A stretch of 64,000 bases of DNA from Sedimentisphaerales bacterium (GCA_028282905.1 JANQGW010000220.1:1-64000); one strand, 5' to 3'; shown: positions 17,722 to 27,086, counted from the first letter of the stretch. Numbers and translations are program-made. The notes: generated from the sequence alone by a model not told the origin.

Positions 17722-18807
17722 ATGGCAGGACAAGAAACCAATAACGCGGTCAACCAGTACCTTCCGTTTGAGCAGGAAGTCGCTGACATTGACCGGCAGA
17801 TTGAAACGCTTCGCGCCGAAGACGAAACCGGCTCGATCCAGGGCAAAAACGCCCTGCAGATTCGCCAGCTTCAGGTGCGTCAAACCGAACTGCTGAAAAA
17901 CATCTATTCCAACCTGACGCCGTGGGAGACGGTCCAGGTGTCGCGTCACCCGCAGCGACCGCTGTTGGGCGATTACCTGAATCGGATGTTCAAAGACGTC
18001 CGCGAACTTCACGGCGACCGCTGTTTCGGCGACGACCCGGCGATTGTCACCGCGTTCGGACAGATCGGCCACCAGAAGGTGCTGATCGTCGGCCAGAACA
18101 AGGGCAAAGATGTTAAGGAAAAGGTCGCCTGCAATTTCGGCTGTCCCAATCCGGAAGGTTATCGTAAAGCCATCGCTAAAATGAGACTGGCGGAAAAATA
18201 CGGCTTGCCGATTGTCACGCTGATCGATACCCCGGGTGCATACCCGGGCATTGGCGCAGAAGAACGAGGCCAGTCTCAGGCGATTGCCTACAACCTGATG
18301 GAAATGTCGCGTCTGAAAGTCCCAATTGTCTGCGTGGTCATCGGTGAAGGCGGCTCCGGCGGCGCTCTCGGTATTGGAGTCGGCGACCGGCTGGCGATTC
18401 TGGAACACGCATACTTTTCAGTGATTTCGCCGGAAGGCTGTGCGGCCATTCTCTGGCACGACGGCACACAGGCCCCCATCGCCGCCGAAGCCCTGCGGCT
18501 GACGGGTAAGGAACTGCTCAAGCTGAACCTGGTTGATTCGATCATCAAAGAACCGCTCGGCGGCGCGCATCGCAATATTCACGATACAATCTACAATGTT
18601 GAACAGTACATCACCAAGTCGCTGAATCAACTGAAACGCACCAATCTCGACAAACTTGTTGACGCACGGTACCAGAAACTGCGAAACATCGGCGCCGATT
18701 GCGAAAAAGCCCACAAACTCGTCGCCGAACGGAAAGATATCCCGGAACACTTGTCCGTCAAAGCACAACTCGAAAAAACACAAAAAGAAAAAATCCCCGT
18801 CAACTAA
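17722..18807 (+). CDS. accA: acetyl-CoA carboxylase carboxyltransferase, alpha subunit
   Basis: AccA with AccD forms the carboxyltransferase that moves CO2 from carboxybiotin to acetyl-CoA, the first committed step of fatty acid synthesis. Typical segments: W-E-T-V-Q-V-S-R-H-P-Q-R-P, L-I-D-T-P-G-A-Y-P-G-I-G-A-E-E-R-G-Q, and G-E-G-G-S-G-G-A-L-G-I-G-V-G. At 361 residues it is about 40 longer than E. coli AccA, mostly in a charged C-terminal tail. ATG 17722 is used; a TTG at 17698 in the same frame is possible. It is one of three plus-strand genes in the window and diverges from tyrA. A hairpin terminator follows. Confidence 0.95.
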   Translation: MAGQETNNAVNQYLPFEQEVADIDRQIETLRAEDETGSIQGKNALQIRQLQVRQTELLKNIYSNLTPWETVQVSRHPQRPLLGDYLNRMFKDVRELHGDRCFGDDPAIVTAFGQIGHQKVLIVGQNKGKDVKEKVACNFGCPNPEGYRKAIAKMRLAEKYGLPIVTLIDTPGAYPGIGAEERGQSQAIAYNLMEMSRLKVPIVCVVIGEGGSGGALGIGVGDRLAILEHAYFSVISPEGCAAILWHDGTQAPIAAEALRLTGKELLKLNLVDSIIKEPLGGAHRNIHDTIYNVEQYITKSLNQLKRTNLDKLVDARYQKLRNIGADCEKAHKLVAERKDIPEHLSVKAQLEKTQKEKIPVN

Positions 18808-18830
18808 ACCAGGACATTATGATAAAACAG

Positions 18831-18866
18831 AAAAAGCCGCCGTGAGCAACTCACGCCGGCTTTTTT
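18831..18866 (+). terminator. intrinsic terminator between accA and rpiB
   Basis: A 15-bp stem (18831-18845 with 18851-18865, one central mismatch) with loop gcaac is followed by T6. The left arm begins with five A, so the structure can also end the converging rpiB transcript. Confidence 0.85.
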
Positions 18867-18888
18867 AATGTTTTGATATAACAATTAA

Positions 18889-19359
18889 CTACTGAGCCGT
18901 GGTGATTTCTCGTGGGTCTGCGCCTTCTTCGATGGCCTGGATCTTGCGGACGCGGCGTTGGTGGCGGCCGGCGATGAAGTCGGTCGTCAGCCAGGTTTCG
19001 ACGATTTTACGCATCATGGTCGAGCCGATCAGGTCGCCGGACAGGCATAGTACATTCGCATCATTGTGCTCACGCGAGAGCTTGGCGGCCAGTTCGTCAA
19101 AACACAGAGCCGCACGAATGCCTTTAAACTTATTGGCGGCAATGCTCATGCCGATACCGGTCCCACAGACCAGAATCGCCCTATCTGCCTTTTGGTCGGT
19201 GATCGCGGTGCAGGCCAGATAGGCCGTATCCGGATAATCCACCGGCTGATCGCTGGGGCTGGCAAAGTCCACACACTCCAAGCCCAACTGCGAAATGATC
19301 GCCTTAATCTGTTCAACTGCGCTGTGTCCTCGGTGATCGTTAGCCACTGCTATTTTCAT
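18889..19359 (-). CDS. rpiB: ribose-5-phosphate isomerase B
   Basis: RpiB interconverts ribose 5-phosphate and ribulose 5-phosphate. The RpiB/LacAB signature is present: A-N-D-H-R-G-H at residues 6-12, V-C-G-T-G-I-G-M-S-I-A-A-N-K with the catalytic Cys near residue 66, and E-H-N-D-A-N-V-L. It is 156 residues, close to the usual 150. Its ATG overlaps the stop of the upstream Sua5-phosphatase fusion gene by four bases (19356-19359), so translation is probably coupled. In Bacillus the same three functions (ywlC, ywlE, ywlF) also lie close together. Confidence 0.93.
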   Translation of the reverse strand: MKIAVANDHRGHSAVEQIKAIISQLGLECVDFASPSDQPVDYPDTAYLACTAITDQKADRAILVCGTGIGMSIAANKFKGIRAALCFDELAAKLSREHNDANVLCLSGDLIGSTMMRKIVETWLTTDFIAGRHQRRVRKIQAIEEGADPREITTAQ

Positions 19360-20477
19360 AAAATCTCGCTCGCTCTTTGGCGTATCGCCTTATCAATTTG
19401 CTTAAAACACCGCTGATAGGTTTTCAGTCCCTGTCCAATCGGATCAGCAATGTCACCATGTCCATCCAACAAGAAGCATTTCGCTTCCGCCTGCGGATAA
19501 TATCCTAAGATGGCCTGTTGATGGCCGCGGCCCATCACGAAAATAAAATCGGCCTCAGCTATATCCTGAGCTGTCAAGGGAGCGCTTCGATGCGCCTCAA
19601 TCTCAATGCCCTGTTTTCGACAAACCTGAACGGATTCGGCACTGGCCGGGCACCCCGGCATCGCGGCCACTCCCGCAGACGCTATCTTATACCCGAAATG
19701 GTCCAGTTCGTCAACTGAACAGTCCAAAATGTTAGCAAAATGTTGCTTTGCGGCGCCTTCGGCCATCGGACTGCGGCAGGTATTGCCCGTACACACAAAA
19801 AGGATTTTTATCGTCGCCAAACTATGAATACGTTCGGCCTCGATGGCCCCTTCGCGAAGGATTTGGACGTCTTTTTTGCCGATTTTTACAACGGTACTGC
19901 TGTTTTTGTAATCACAGCCGGAATCGGGCGCATCAACGATGGCATCAACCTGACCATCAAAATAGACCTTGACCTGCCCGGGTTCAGTCGCCGGGGCCTG
20001 GCCGGCTGGATTAGCACTGGGAGCGACCACCGGGCAGTCAGCCGCCGACAAAATCGCACAGGCAGCCGGATTATCCGGATAACGGACGCCAATGGTGTTA
20101 TCCCGGTACAGCAAATCGGCGACATCCTCGCCTAATTCCTTTGTTTGATGAGCAATAAAATCATTATCAAACTCAAAAACCACTGTTAACGGGCCGGGCA
20201 ATGCGTGGCGGACCAGTTTTTCGGCCCGAGCCGACATCGTGGGCACAAAAGCCTCTAACTGCGCTAGATTACCGACATGCAGCGTATAGCGTTTATCCGG
20301 GGCACGGCCTTTGAGATGATTGAGCCGATCGATCGCCTGCGGTTCGGCTAGGCAGCCGACACCGTACACTGTCTCCGTCGGAAAAGCCACCAGTTTGCCG
20401 TCAACCAGCATTTGCGCGGCTTTTTGGATACTCTGTGTGTCGTTTTGGTCTGTGATCGTAATGATTTCTGTTTTCAT
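19356..20477 (-). CDS. Sua5-type threonylcarbamoyl-AMP synthase fused to arginine-phosphatase-like LMW-PTP
   Basis: Residues about 1-215 are a Sua5/YrdC/YwlC domain making threonylcarbamoyl-AMP for tRNA t6A: F-P-T-E-T-V-Y-G-V-G near residue 32, K-G-R-A-P, and P-S-A-N-P-A-G. Residues about 222-373 are a low-molecular-weight phosphatase: V-C-T-G-N-T-C-R-S with nucleophile Cys229 and Arg235, and the acid Asp345 in A-D-P. Thr233 is in the position of Thr11 of B. subtilis YwlE, a residue known to favour phosphoarginine over phosphotyrosine, so arginine phosphatase activity is inferred. The frame is unbroken. TsaE of the same t6A pathway is encoded at 61.8 kb. A kinase partner (McsB) is not in the window. 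Confidence 0.9.
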   Translation of the reverse strand: MKTEIITITDQNDTQSIQKAAQMLVDGKLVAFPTETVYGVGCLAEPQAIDRLNHLKGRAPDKRYTLHVGNLAQLEAFVPTMSARAEKLVRHALPGPLTVVFEFDNDFIAHQTKELGEDVADLLYRDNTIGVRYPDNPAACAILSAADCPVVAPSANPAGQAPATEPGQVKVYFDGQVDAIVDAPDSGCDYKNSSTVVKIGKKDVQILREGAIEAERIHSLATIKILFVCTGNTCRSPMAEGAAKQHFANILDCSVDELDHFGYKIASAGVAAMPGCPASAESVQVCRKQGIEIEAHRSAPLTAQDIAEADFIFVMGRGHQQAILGYYPQAEAKCFLLDGHGDIADPIGQGLKTYQRCFKQIDKAIRQRASEIL

Positions 20478-20580
20478 GGCGGCTAACTATTACCATATTT
20501 ACTTTGTTAATGCCATAAAAAAGCCAAAAATCAAACTTTCTCGTCACTGACGTCCAAGACCTTACATTGCCAACGCCCTC

Positions 20581-21645
20581 TTATTTCGCAACAACCGCTT
20601 TATATTCAGCAATTCTGCGCTTCATCAGGTCATAATAGTACCAACCGTGACCACCGTGCATAGGCTCTATATCAGCACTGTATTCAGCCTTCCATATATC
20701 GACAAATTTGGGTGTTTCGGGTGTCACGTCATCTAAATTCTGGGCCGCCCATTCGTTCCAGGAGTGGATGAACAAAAACGTCGGGGCCGCCTTCATGGCC
20801 GCATCCATATATTTGTTAAAATATGCCCCGTTTTGCCGACCAATAGCTCCCTGGGCGGCTGTCATGCCATCACCGGTCATGACGCTGCGCTGCGTCGCCA
20901 CGGGCGCACACATTTGCTCCGGCCGGCCCTGATACATAAACGGCCCCGGCGGGGTTTCGGACGCCACTTTGAAAACCCAGATCGATGCATCATTTCTCAG
21001 GCCCCACATGCAACGAACCGTGTAATTGGCCCAAATTCCAATTGTCGGAATAGCCGGATACGGCTTGCTTTCAGCGGTTTCATTGGCGCAGACCAATTTT
21101 TTGCCGAGATACTCAAGAAAAATCTCCGATGGATAAACGTCAAAAATCATCTCCTCAACATGCCGCAGTGTTGACTCATCTTTCACCCATAACACAATTT
21201 TGGGGGTTGGCAAACCTGATTTCTGACGCTGCGCATAGTGTTTGCAGATTGCTTTGGCGCCATTGACAATTTTTGTCTGGGTTCCGTTAGTCAAATCCAG
21301 AACAATGCCATCAATGCCGGCTTCGGATAAAAGTTTCGCGTGCCAATCGAGTAATTTGCTATTGGGTGTCTCAGGCGTCCCAAAATACATCTTATAGTTA
21401 TTTTTGACGGTGCCGTCACCGTTTGTTGCAGCATAGAGCGGTTTTGCCCACCAGTTCCATGCCGGATATCCGCTGTAATCAGGCATGATCCACACATCAT
21501 TTGTTTTTGGATTGATGCTCTGAGTCTCATTGGCCCAGCAGGAATAGAAAATCAGAACACTGTGCTGCGGGGTTTGAGCAAAAACCGGTGCGATGGTACA
21601 ACAACCAATAACTATAAGATTTCTTATCAGTGATGTTTGTTTCAT
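20581..21645 (-). CDS. secreted GH99/GH71-like glycosidase
   Basis: The protein has a signal peptide (about 1-23, ending V-F-A-Q) and a single alpha/beta-barrel-like domain. The pattern S-V-L-I-F-Y at the first strand, A-G-I-D-G-I-V-L-D near residue 120, and F-I-H-S-W-N-E-W-A near residue 300 fits the GH71/GH99 and GH99-like clan, whose members act on alpha-mannans, alpha-glucans or remain uncharacterised. Catalytic residues are not assigned with certainty; Glu in W-N-E-W is a candidate. The ATG 21643-21645 is chosen over TTG 21654. It stands alone between tsa/rpiB and the macrodomain gene and is not near other glycan genes. Confidence 0.65.
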   Translation of the reverse strand: MKQTSLIRNLIVIGCCTIAPVFAQTPQHSVLIFYSCWANETQSINPKTNDVWIMPDYSGYPAWNWWAKPLYAATNGDGTVKNNYKMYFGTPETPNSKLLDWHAKLLSEAGIDGIVLDLTNGTQTKIVNGAKAICKHYAQRQKSGLPTPKIVLWVKDESTLRHVEEMIFDVYPSEIFLEYLGKKLVCANETAESKPYPAIPTIGIWANYTVRCMWGLRNDASIWVFKVASETPPGPFMYQGRPEQMCAPVATQRSVMTGDGMTAAQGAIGRQNGAYFNKYMDAAMKAAPTFLFIHSWNEWAAQNLDDVTPETPKFVDIWKAEYSADIEPMHGGHGWYYYDLMKRRIAEYKAVVAK

Positions 21646-21681
21646 ACGATTCAATGGAATATTTCATTCACTCAGATTTGA

Positions 21682-22206
21682 TTATATCAGCAAACCCAGT
21701 CTGCGGGAAAAAATATCACAGGTATTTTGGTCATAGAGGCAGAAAATCACTTTTTTCAGGCTGATAGTCCCTTTGAGATATCGGATAGTTTCGGTGAGCA
21801 TGATACGGGCACAATTTTCTTTGGGATAGCCGAAAATACCGGTACTAATAGCACAAAATGCCAAGGATGACAGATTGTATTCGTCAGCCAGTTTCAGGGT
21901 GTTTAAGGTTGCCTGCTGCAATTTATGTTCCTCGTCGCCTTCACCCATGCGCGGCCCGACGGCATGGATGACATAATGGGCCTTCAGATCACCACCCGTA
22001 GTGATAACAGCCTGTCCGACACCAATCGGGGCCCTGGTATTACATTCGGCCTGGATGGCCGGGCCGCCCTTCTGGCGAATTGCCCCGGCGACACCGCCTC
22101 CCAGAATAAGTTGGCCATTGGCGGCGTTGACAATCGCATCGACAGCCAAATCCGTAATATCGCCAACCATCAATTCAAGCTGTGTTTGGTTAATCGTTAT
22201 TTCCAA
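21682..22206 (-). CDS. macrodomain protein (ADP-ribose/O-acetyl-ADP-ribose hydrolase type)
   Basis: This is a 174-residue stand-alone macrodomain. The ADP-ribose pocket motifs are clear: V-G-D-I-T-D near residue 14, D-A-I-V-N-A-A-N-G near 23-31, G-G-G-V-A-G-A-I near 36-43, and S-T-G-I-F-G-Y-P near 121. Such proteins remove ADP-ribose from targets or deacetylate O-acetyl-ADP-ribose. The start is TTG (22204-22206), with AGGATA just upstream; no ATG gives a full domain. The stop of aceE is about 20 bases upstream, so this gene may be translated from the aceE transcript. Confidence 0.92.
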   Translation of the reverse strand: MEITINQTQLELMVGDITDLAVDAIVNAANGQLILGGGVAGAIRQKGGPAIQAECNTRAPIGVGQAVITTGGDLKAHYVIHAVGPRMGEGDEEHKLQQATLNTLKLADEYNLSSLAFCAISTGIFGYPKENCARIMLTETIRYLKGTISLKKVIFCLYDQNTCDIFSRRLGLLI

Positions 22207-22228
22207 TATCCTGGAGTACTTTCTATTA

Positions 22229-24754
22229 TCAAATAAACATCGGATTTATTTTTTCGGGATCAATTCGCATTTGCTGCATGGCATCTTTCAAAACGTCCGC
22301 ATTAATCTTTCCTTCAAGAACCAGTGCATACAAAGCTGACAATACTATAAATTTTGCGTCAACTTCGAAATAGTCTCGCAAATCGGCCCGTGTATCACTG
22401 CGGCCAAAGCCGTCGGTTCCCAGAGCGACTAATCGACCCGGCAGCCACTTGGCAATCGAACACGGCAAGGCTTTCATGTAATCGGAAGCCGCGACAAAGG
22501 GGCCGCTTTGATCTTTGAAGCACTGCTGGATATAGGTCTCTTTCGGCGTTTCAGTTGGATGCAGAAAATTCCATCGATCCGTTGCGATGCCGTCAGAGTA
22601 CAGTTCCTTATAGCTCGTCACACTCCAGACATCGGCGGCAACATTAAACTCCTGCTCCAGTGTTTTGGCGGCTTTGATTACTTCAGTCAAGATCGCCCCG
22701 CTGCCCAGGAGCTGAACTTTCGGACAGTCACTTTGCTGATTGGCGGCTTGGTATCGGTACATGCCCTTGAGAATGCCTTCGCGGGATCCCTCGGGGATGA
22801 CCGGCATCTGATAGGTTTCATTCATCATAGTGATATAGTAGAAGATATCCTCCTGCTTTTGATACATCCGCTCAAAACCGTCGCGAATGATGATCGCCAG
22901 TTCAAATGCAAACGCCGGGTCATAGGCTTTCAGCGACGGAACCGAAAGAAATGTGTGGTGGCTGTGACCATCGGCGTGCTGAAGACCTTCACCAGCCAGC
23001 GTGGTTTTGCCCGCGATGCCGCCAAGCAGAAAACCTCGAGCCATCATGTCACCGGCAGCCCAGATCAAGTCAATCATTCTCTGGCAGCCGAACATCGAAT
23101 AGAACAGATAGAAAGGAATGGTATTGACCCCGTAGCTTGCATAAGCCGTTCCGGCGGCGACGAATGACGACATGGAACCGGCCTCGGTAATACCTTCTTC
23201 AAGCACAACACCGTCTTTTTTCTCGTTATAAAACAGGAGAAATTCCTTATCAACCGGCACATAGTTCTGCCCAACCGACGAATAAATCCCAGACTTTCCG
23301 AAAATCGGCTCCATCCCGAACGTCCGGCCTTCATCGGGGACAATCGGAACGATTTGCTCGCCGACATTCGGGTCTTTCAACAATTTCGACAGCAACCTGA
23401 CCGATGCCATCGTCGTGCTGACCTGATGATCGCCGGACCCCTGATAAAATTCCTCAAATAAGGCATCATCCGGCATTTGAAAAGGCGGAGTCATCACGGT
23501 TCGACTGGGTACGAAGCCGCCCAGCTTTTCCCGGCAGGATTTCAGATAGGCCAGTTCTTCGCTGTCTTCCATCGGTTTGTAGAATGGTGCTTCCTGCACT
23601 TCGTAGTCCGGAATCGGAATCCCAAACCGGCTCCGGAATTTGAGCAATTGCTCTTCGTTGAGCTTTTTCTGCTGATGCGTGATATTACGGGCCTCACCGG
23701 CTTCGCCCATGCCGTATCCCTTGACGGTATGCGCTAAAATCACCGTAGGATTGCCGGTGTGCTCGACAGCGGCTTTGTAAGCAGTATAGACCTTCAGCGA
23801 ATCGTGACCGCCGCGTTTAAGGTTTTCGAGTTGTTCATCAGAATAGTTTTTGACCATTTCCAGCAATTGCGGATCGGCGCCAAAAAAGTCCTGACGAATA
23901 TAGTCGCCGCTGGAAACGGCATATTTTTGAAACTGACCGTCCACAACTTCTTCCATGCGTTTAACTAATAAGCCATCTTCATCCTTTTCCAGAAGAGGAT
24001 CCCACTCTGATCCCCAGAGAACCTTGATGACGTTCCAACCTGCAGCAGTAAACGAGCCTTCCAGTTCCTGAACCATCTTGCCGTTGCCGCGAACGGGACC
24101 ATCCAGACGCTGCAAATTACAATTGATCACCCATATAAGATTATCCAGCTTTTCACGACCCGCCAGGTTGATTGCCCCCAGGCTTTCCGGTTCATCCATT
24201 TCGCCGTCGCCCAGAAACGTCCATATCTTTTGGTCAGACGGCAGCTTGAGTCCCCGATGCTCCATATACCGCGTAAAACGTGCCTGATAAATCGACATAA
24301 TCGGCGCCAACCCCATAGAGACGGTGGGAAACTGCCAGAATTCGGGCATCAGCCGCGGATGCGGATAGGACGGCAGGCCGCCTTCCGGATCAAGTTCACG
24401 CCGAAAATGGCTGAGGTCGAAACCGCTGAGTCGCCCCTCCAAAAACGCCCGGGCATAGATACCCGGCGCAGCGTGACCCTGAAAATAAATGATATCGCCC
24501 TCCTGCTGGTCATTTCGTCCGCGGAAAAAATGATTGAATCCCACATCGTACAGTGTAGCCGCGGAAGCATAACTGGCAATGTGGCCGCCGATACCGCTCT
24601 CTTCTTTATTGGACCGCACCACCATCGCCATTGCGTTCCAGCGAATAATATTTCGGATGCGTCGTTCGATTTCCTGTCGCCCCGGATACGGTGTTTGCCG
24701 GTCAGCAGGTATGGTGTTAATATAGGGTGTTGTGGCAGGATTTCGTTGAGTCAT
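22229..24754 (-). CDS. aceE: pyruvate dehydrogenase E1, homodimeric type
   Basis: AceE decarboxylates pyruvate with thiamine diphosphate and transfers the acetyl group to the lipoyl E2. The 841-residue single chain is the homodimeric type (E. coli 887). The ThDP motif begins G-D-G-E-M-D-E-P-E near residue 182 and closes at I-N-C-N-L-Q. R-W-N-A-M-A-M-V near the N-terminus, G-H-I-A-S-Y-A-S and H-A-D-G-H-S-H-H are typical. GAGGGGAT precedes the ATG. Genes for E2 (aceF) and E3 (lpd) are not adjacent, so the complex is not encoded as one operon here. Confidence 0.95.
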   Translation of the reverse strand: MTQRNPATTPYINTIPADRQTPYPGRQEIERRIRNIIRWNAMAMVVRSNKEESGIGGHIASYASAATLYDVGFNHFFRGRNDQQEGDIIYFQGHAAPGIYARAFLEGRLSGFDLSHFRRELDPEGGLPSYPHPRLMPEFWQFPTVSMGLAPIMSIYQARFTRYMEHRGLKLPSDQKIWTFLGDGEMDEPESLGAINLAGREKLDNLIWVINCNLQRLDGPVRGNGKMVQELEGSFTAAGWNVIKVLWGSEWDPLLEKDEDGLLVKRMEEVVDGQFQKYAVSSGDYIRQDFFGADPQLLEMVKNYSDEQLENLKRGGHDSLKVYTAYKAAVEHTGNPTVILAHTVKGYGMGEAGEARNITHQQKKLNEEQLLKFRSRFGIPIPDYEVQEAPFYKPMEDSEELAYLKSCREKLGGFVPSRTVMTPPFQMPDDALFEEFYQGSGDHQVSTTMASVRLLSKLLKDPNVGEQIVPIVPDEGRTFGMEPIFGKSGIYSSVGQNYVPVDKEFLLFYNEKKDGVVLEEGITEAGSMSSFVAAGTAYASYGVNTIPFYLFYSMFGCQRMIDLIWAAGDMMARGFLLGGIAGKTTLAGEGLQHADGHSHHTFLSVPSLKAYDPAFAFELAIIIRDGFERMYQKQEDIFYYITMMNETYQMPVIPEGSREGILKGMYRYQAANQQSDCPKVQLLGSGAILTEVIKAAKTLEQEFNVAADVWSVTSYKELYSDGIATDRWNFLHPTETPKETYIQQCFKDQSGPFVAASDYMKALPCSIAKWLPGRLVALGTDGFGRSDTRADLRDYFEVDAKFIVLSALYALVLEGKINADVLKDAMQQMRIDPEKINPMFI

Positions 24755-24827
24755 CGTTTATCCCCTCTAAATTGATCATTACAGAATATACGCACAGAAC
24801 AATGTGAGATATTCACTGAAAATCTAT

Positions 24828-25013
24828 TTATAATTTCACAGGCTTGCAGAGATTATTGGCACTGGCAGCCGCCCGGCCGCAATTTTTGCAGAAATACTGA
24901 GGTGCCTTAATAAGTTCTTTAAAGTCCTCCGGGTGACTATCCTGAAAGCGTAAATTATTCAGGTAACACAGGTGCTTATCGTGGCCCGGATGCGGCATAT
25001 TTGAATCGGTCAT
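24828..25013 (-). CDS. small Cys/His-rich protein, possible zinc binding
   Basis: A 61-residue protein. It contains a His-rich N-terminus (P-H-P-G-H-D-K-H) and a Y-F-C-K-N-C-G segment with two cysteines, plus C-Y-L-N and L-C-K-P, so four cysteines could bind one metal. No family is recognised; it may be a small metal-binding or regulatory protein. The ATG 25011-25013 has GGAG six bases upstream, so the longer open frame to 25070 is unlikely. It is upstream of aceE on the same strand with a 73-base gap. Confidence 0.65.
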   Translation of the reverse strand: MTDSNMPHPGHDKHLCYLNNLRFQDSHPEDFKELIKAPQYFCKNCGRAAASANNLCKPVKL

Positions 25014-25407
25014 AGCAATCTCCTTTTCGATATACAATCTCAGTTTAACAATTCCTGCAACTGACGCCACCTAAATTTGAAAGCTGCAGGGTGTTTTCAG
25101 TTCCGAAAATACAGTTCCCCGTTACAAACGGGTATAACATTATACTCTTATAGATGTTTATATGTTCGGTGCAATAATCGCAATGTTCCGAGCGTCTGTA
25201 GAACCAGTAATTTCATAAACTTAGCTTCATAATAGCTTTAAATGCAGATATTATTTTGCTTGAACAAGAAAAACAGGAACAGTAGAATGACGGTCACAGC
25301 AACATGTTCTGGTTGTTTTTTGTCGCAATTAATAAAACGGGGAATTGAAAGCAACTTTACACCTTACGGGGAAATTTAAAACGCAATGTTTTTTTGAAAG
25401 GCACGAG
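25014..25407. other. intergenic region between divergent genes
   Basis: About 390 bases separate the small Cys-rich gene (minus) from the sulfatase (plus). It is AT-rich, has no long open frame and no clear hairpin, and by position must hold two divergent promoters. I could not place a convincing -35/-10 pair. Confidence 0.5.
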
Positions 25408-26952
25408 ATGAAACGCAGAGACTTTATGAAGCAAGCGGCAATGGTGACAGCCGCAGCTGCGGTTGGCGGCTGTTTTGGCGGCACGAAAGGCAAAAACACT
25501 CCAAAGGCTGCGGATGCCGGGACTCAGAAAGCCCCGAATATCATCTATATTTTAACGGACGATCTGGGCTATGGCGATTTATCCTGCCTGAATGAAAACT
25601 CCAAAATCCAAACCCCTTACCTGGATAAACTGGCTAAAGAAGGCATGATTTTTATGGATGCGCACTCCAGTTCGTCCGTCTGTACCCCAACTCGTTACGG
25701 CATCCTGACCGGACGCTACAATTGGCGGTCCCGGCTAAAAAAAGGCGTTTTAAATGGTTATTCATCGCACCTGATCGATCCCGAACGTATGACTGTCGCC
25801 GATTTGCTGAAACAGCATGACTACCACACTGCTTGCATCGGCAAATGGCACCTTGGCTGGGACTGGGCGAAAAAAGGCCCCAAGCCCCACGAAGTGGACT
25901 ATACGGGTACGGTCAAAAACGGTCCCGACGTCAACGGGTTCGATTATTATTACGCCCACTGCGGCTCACTGGATATGGCACCGTATGTCTATGTGGAAAA
26001 CGGCCGGGTTACCGCACAACCAGACCGTGAAACCCAGAGTAAAGATAAATACGGCTGGTGGCGAAAGGGACCGACCGGGTCGGACTTCCAGCATGATGAT
26101 GTGCTGCCGAACTTTACCCGGCGCGGTGCGAAATACATCAAGGAACGCGCTGCAACCGGCGAGCCGTTCTTCCTGTATCTGCCGCTGCCGGCACCGCATA
26201 CGCCGATTCTGCCGACCAAGGAATTTCAGGGCAAAAGCGGCATCAATCCCTATTGTGACTTTGTAATAATGGTTGACCACTGTATCGGCCAGATTACCAA
26301 AGCGATTGAAGAAGCCGGCGTCAAGGACAATACGTTGATTGTCTTCACGGCGGATAACGGCTGTTCACCCGCGGCGAAATTTGACGAAATGCACGCTAAA
26401 GACCATTATCCCAGCTATGTCTATCGCGGCCATAAAGCCGACATTTATGAAGGCGGGCATCGTATTCCATTCATTGTTCGCTGGCCGGACCGGGTAAAGG
26501 CATCTACAACATGCGATGATACAGTCTGCCTGACGGACTTAATGGCAACATGTGCTGATATTCTGGGGACGAAACTCCCCGATAATGCCGGCGAAGACAG
26601 CGTGAGCATCCTGCCGGATCTGACGGGAACAGCCACCGGTCCGGTACGCGAGGCGACGGTACACCATTCTATCAACGGCAGTTTCTCAATTCGACAGGAC
26701 AAATGGAAGCTGGAATTGTGCCCCGGTTCCGGCGGGTGGTCAGCCCCCAAACCCGGCAAGGCACCGAAAGGATCACCGCCAGTTCAACTGTATGACCTCA
26801 GCAACGATATCGGCGAGAAAAACAACGTGCAGGACAAACATCCCGACGTTGTCCAGCAACTGACATCCCTGCTGCAGAAATACGTTGATCAGGGCCGCAG
26901 TACACCCGGCGTCCCCCAAACAAACGAAGGCAAAACACCAATCATGCGGTAA
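25408..26952 (+). CDS. secreted arylsulfatase (formylglycine type)
   Basis: A second type I sulfatase. The metal motif T-D-D-L-G-Y-G-D lies near residue 50 from the chosen start. The modified Cys is residue 92, in S-V-C-T-P-T-R-Y-G-I-L-T-G-R-Y, the full sulfatase signature. G-K-W-H-L-G-W-D and a late F-T-A-D-N-G are present. A Tat signal K-R-R-D-F-M-K starts at residue 2 and is followed by a hydrophobic run ending G-G-C, so it may be a Tat-exported lipoprotein. The start ATG 25408 has GAAAGG upstream; an open extension to 25345 lacks this. At 514 residues it resembles arylsulfatase A/GalNAc-6-sulfatase-type enzymes. It is a lone plus-strand gene with its own terminator. Confidence 0.93.
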   Translation: MKRRDFMKQAAMVTAAAAVGGCFGGTKGKNTPKAADAGTQKAPNIIYILTDDLGYGDLSCLNENSKIQTPYLDKLAKEGMIFMDAHSSSSVCTPTRYGILTGRYNWRSRLKKGVLNGYSSHLIDPERMTVADLLKQHDYHTACIGKWHLGWDWAKKGPKPHEVDYTGTVKNGPDVNGFDYYYAHCGSLDMAPYVYVENGRVTAQPDRETQSKDKYGWWRKGPTGSDFQHDDVLPNFTRRGAKYIKERAATGEPFFLYLPLPAPHTPILPTKEFQGKSGINPYCDFVIMVDHCIGQITKAIEEAGVKDNTLIVFTADNGCSPAAKFDEMHAKDHYPSYVYRGHKADIYEGGHRIPFIVRWPDRVKASTTCDDTVCLTDLMATCADILGTKLPDNAGEDSVSILPDLTGTATGPVREATVHHSINGSFSIRQDKWKLELCPGSGGWSAPKPGKAPKGSPPVQLYDLSNDIGEKNNVQDKHPDVVQQLTSLLQKYVDQGRSTPGVPQTNEGKTPIMR

Positions 26953-26990
26953 ATTTGTATCTCAATTGACACATTGAAATAGCTCAGAAG

Positions 26991-27029
26991 AATTCTCTCC
27001 CCTTCATGTATTACACGAGGGGGAGAATT
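26991..27029 (+). terminator. hairpin terminator after the sulfatase gene
   Basis: The arms aattctctcccc (26991-27002) and gggggagaatt (27019-27029) pair with one bulged base, followed by a short T-run (ttttg). It lies 38 bases after the sulfatase stop and between convergent genes, so it may serve both directions. Confidence 0.7.
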
Positions 27030-27086
27030 TTGAAAACTACCCATGTAAGTCTACATTTTTTCTGTAAAGTCACAGGGAAGTATAGA

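Noticed and set aside
17575..18408. 277-codon open frame on the minus strand over accA
   Set aside because: It lies antisense to accA, which has a full-length match to its family, and its protein has no recognisable pattern.
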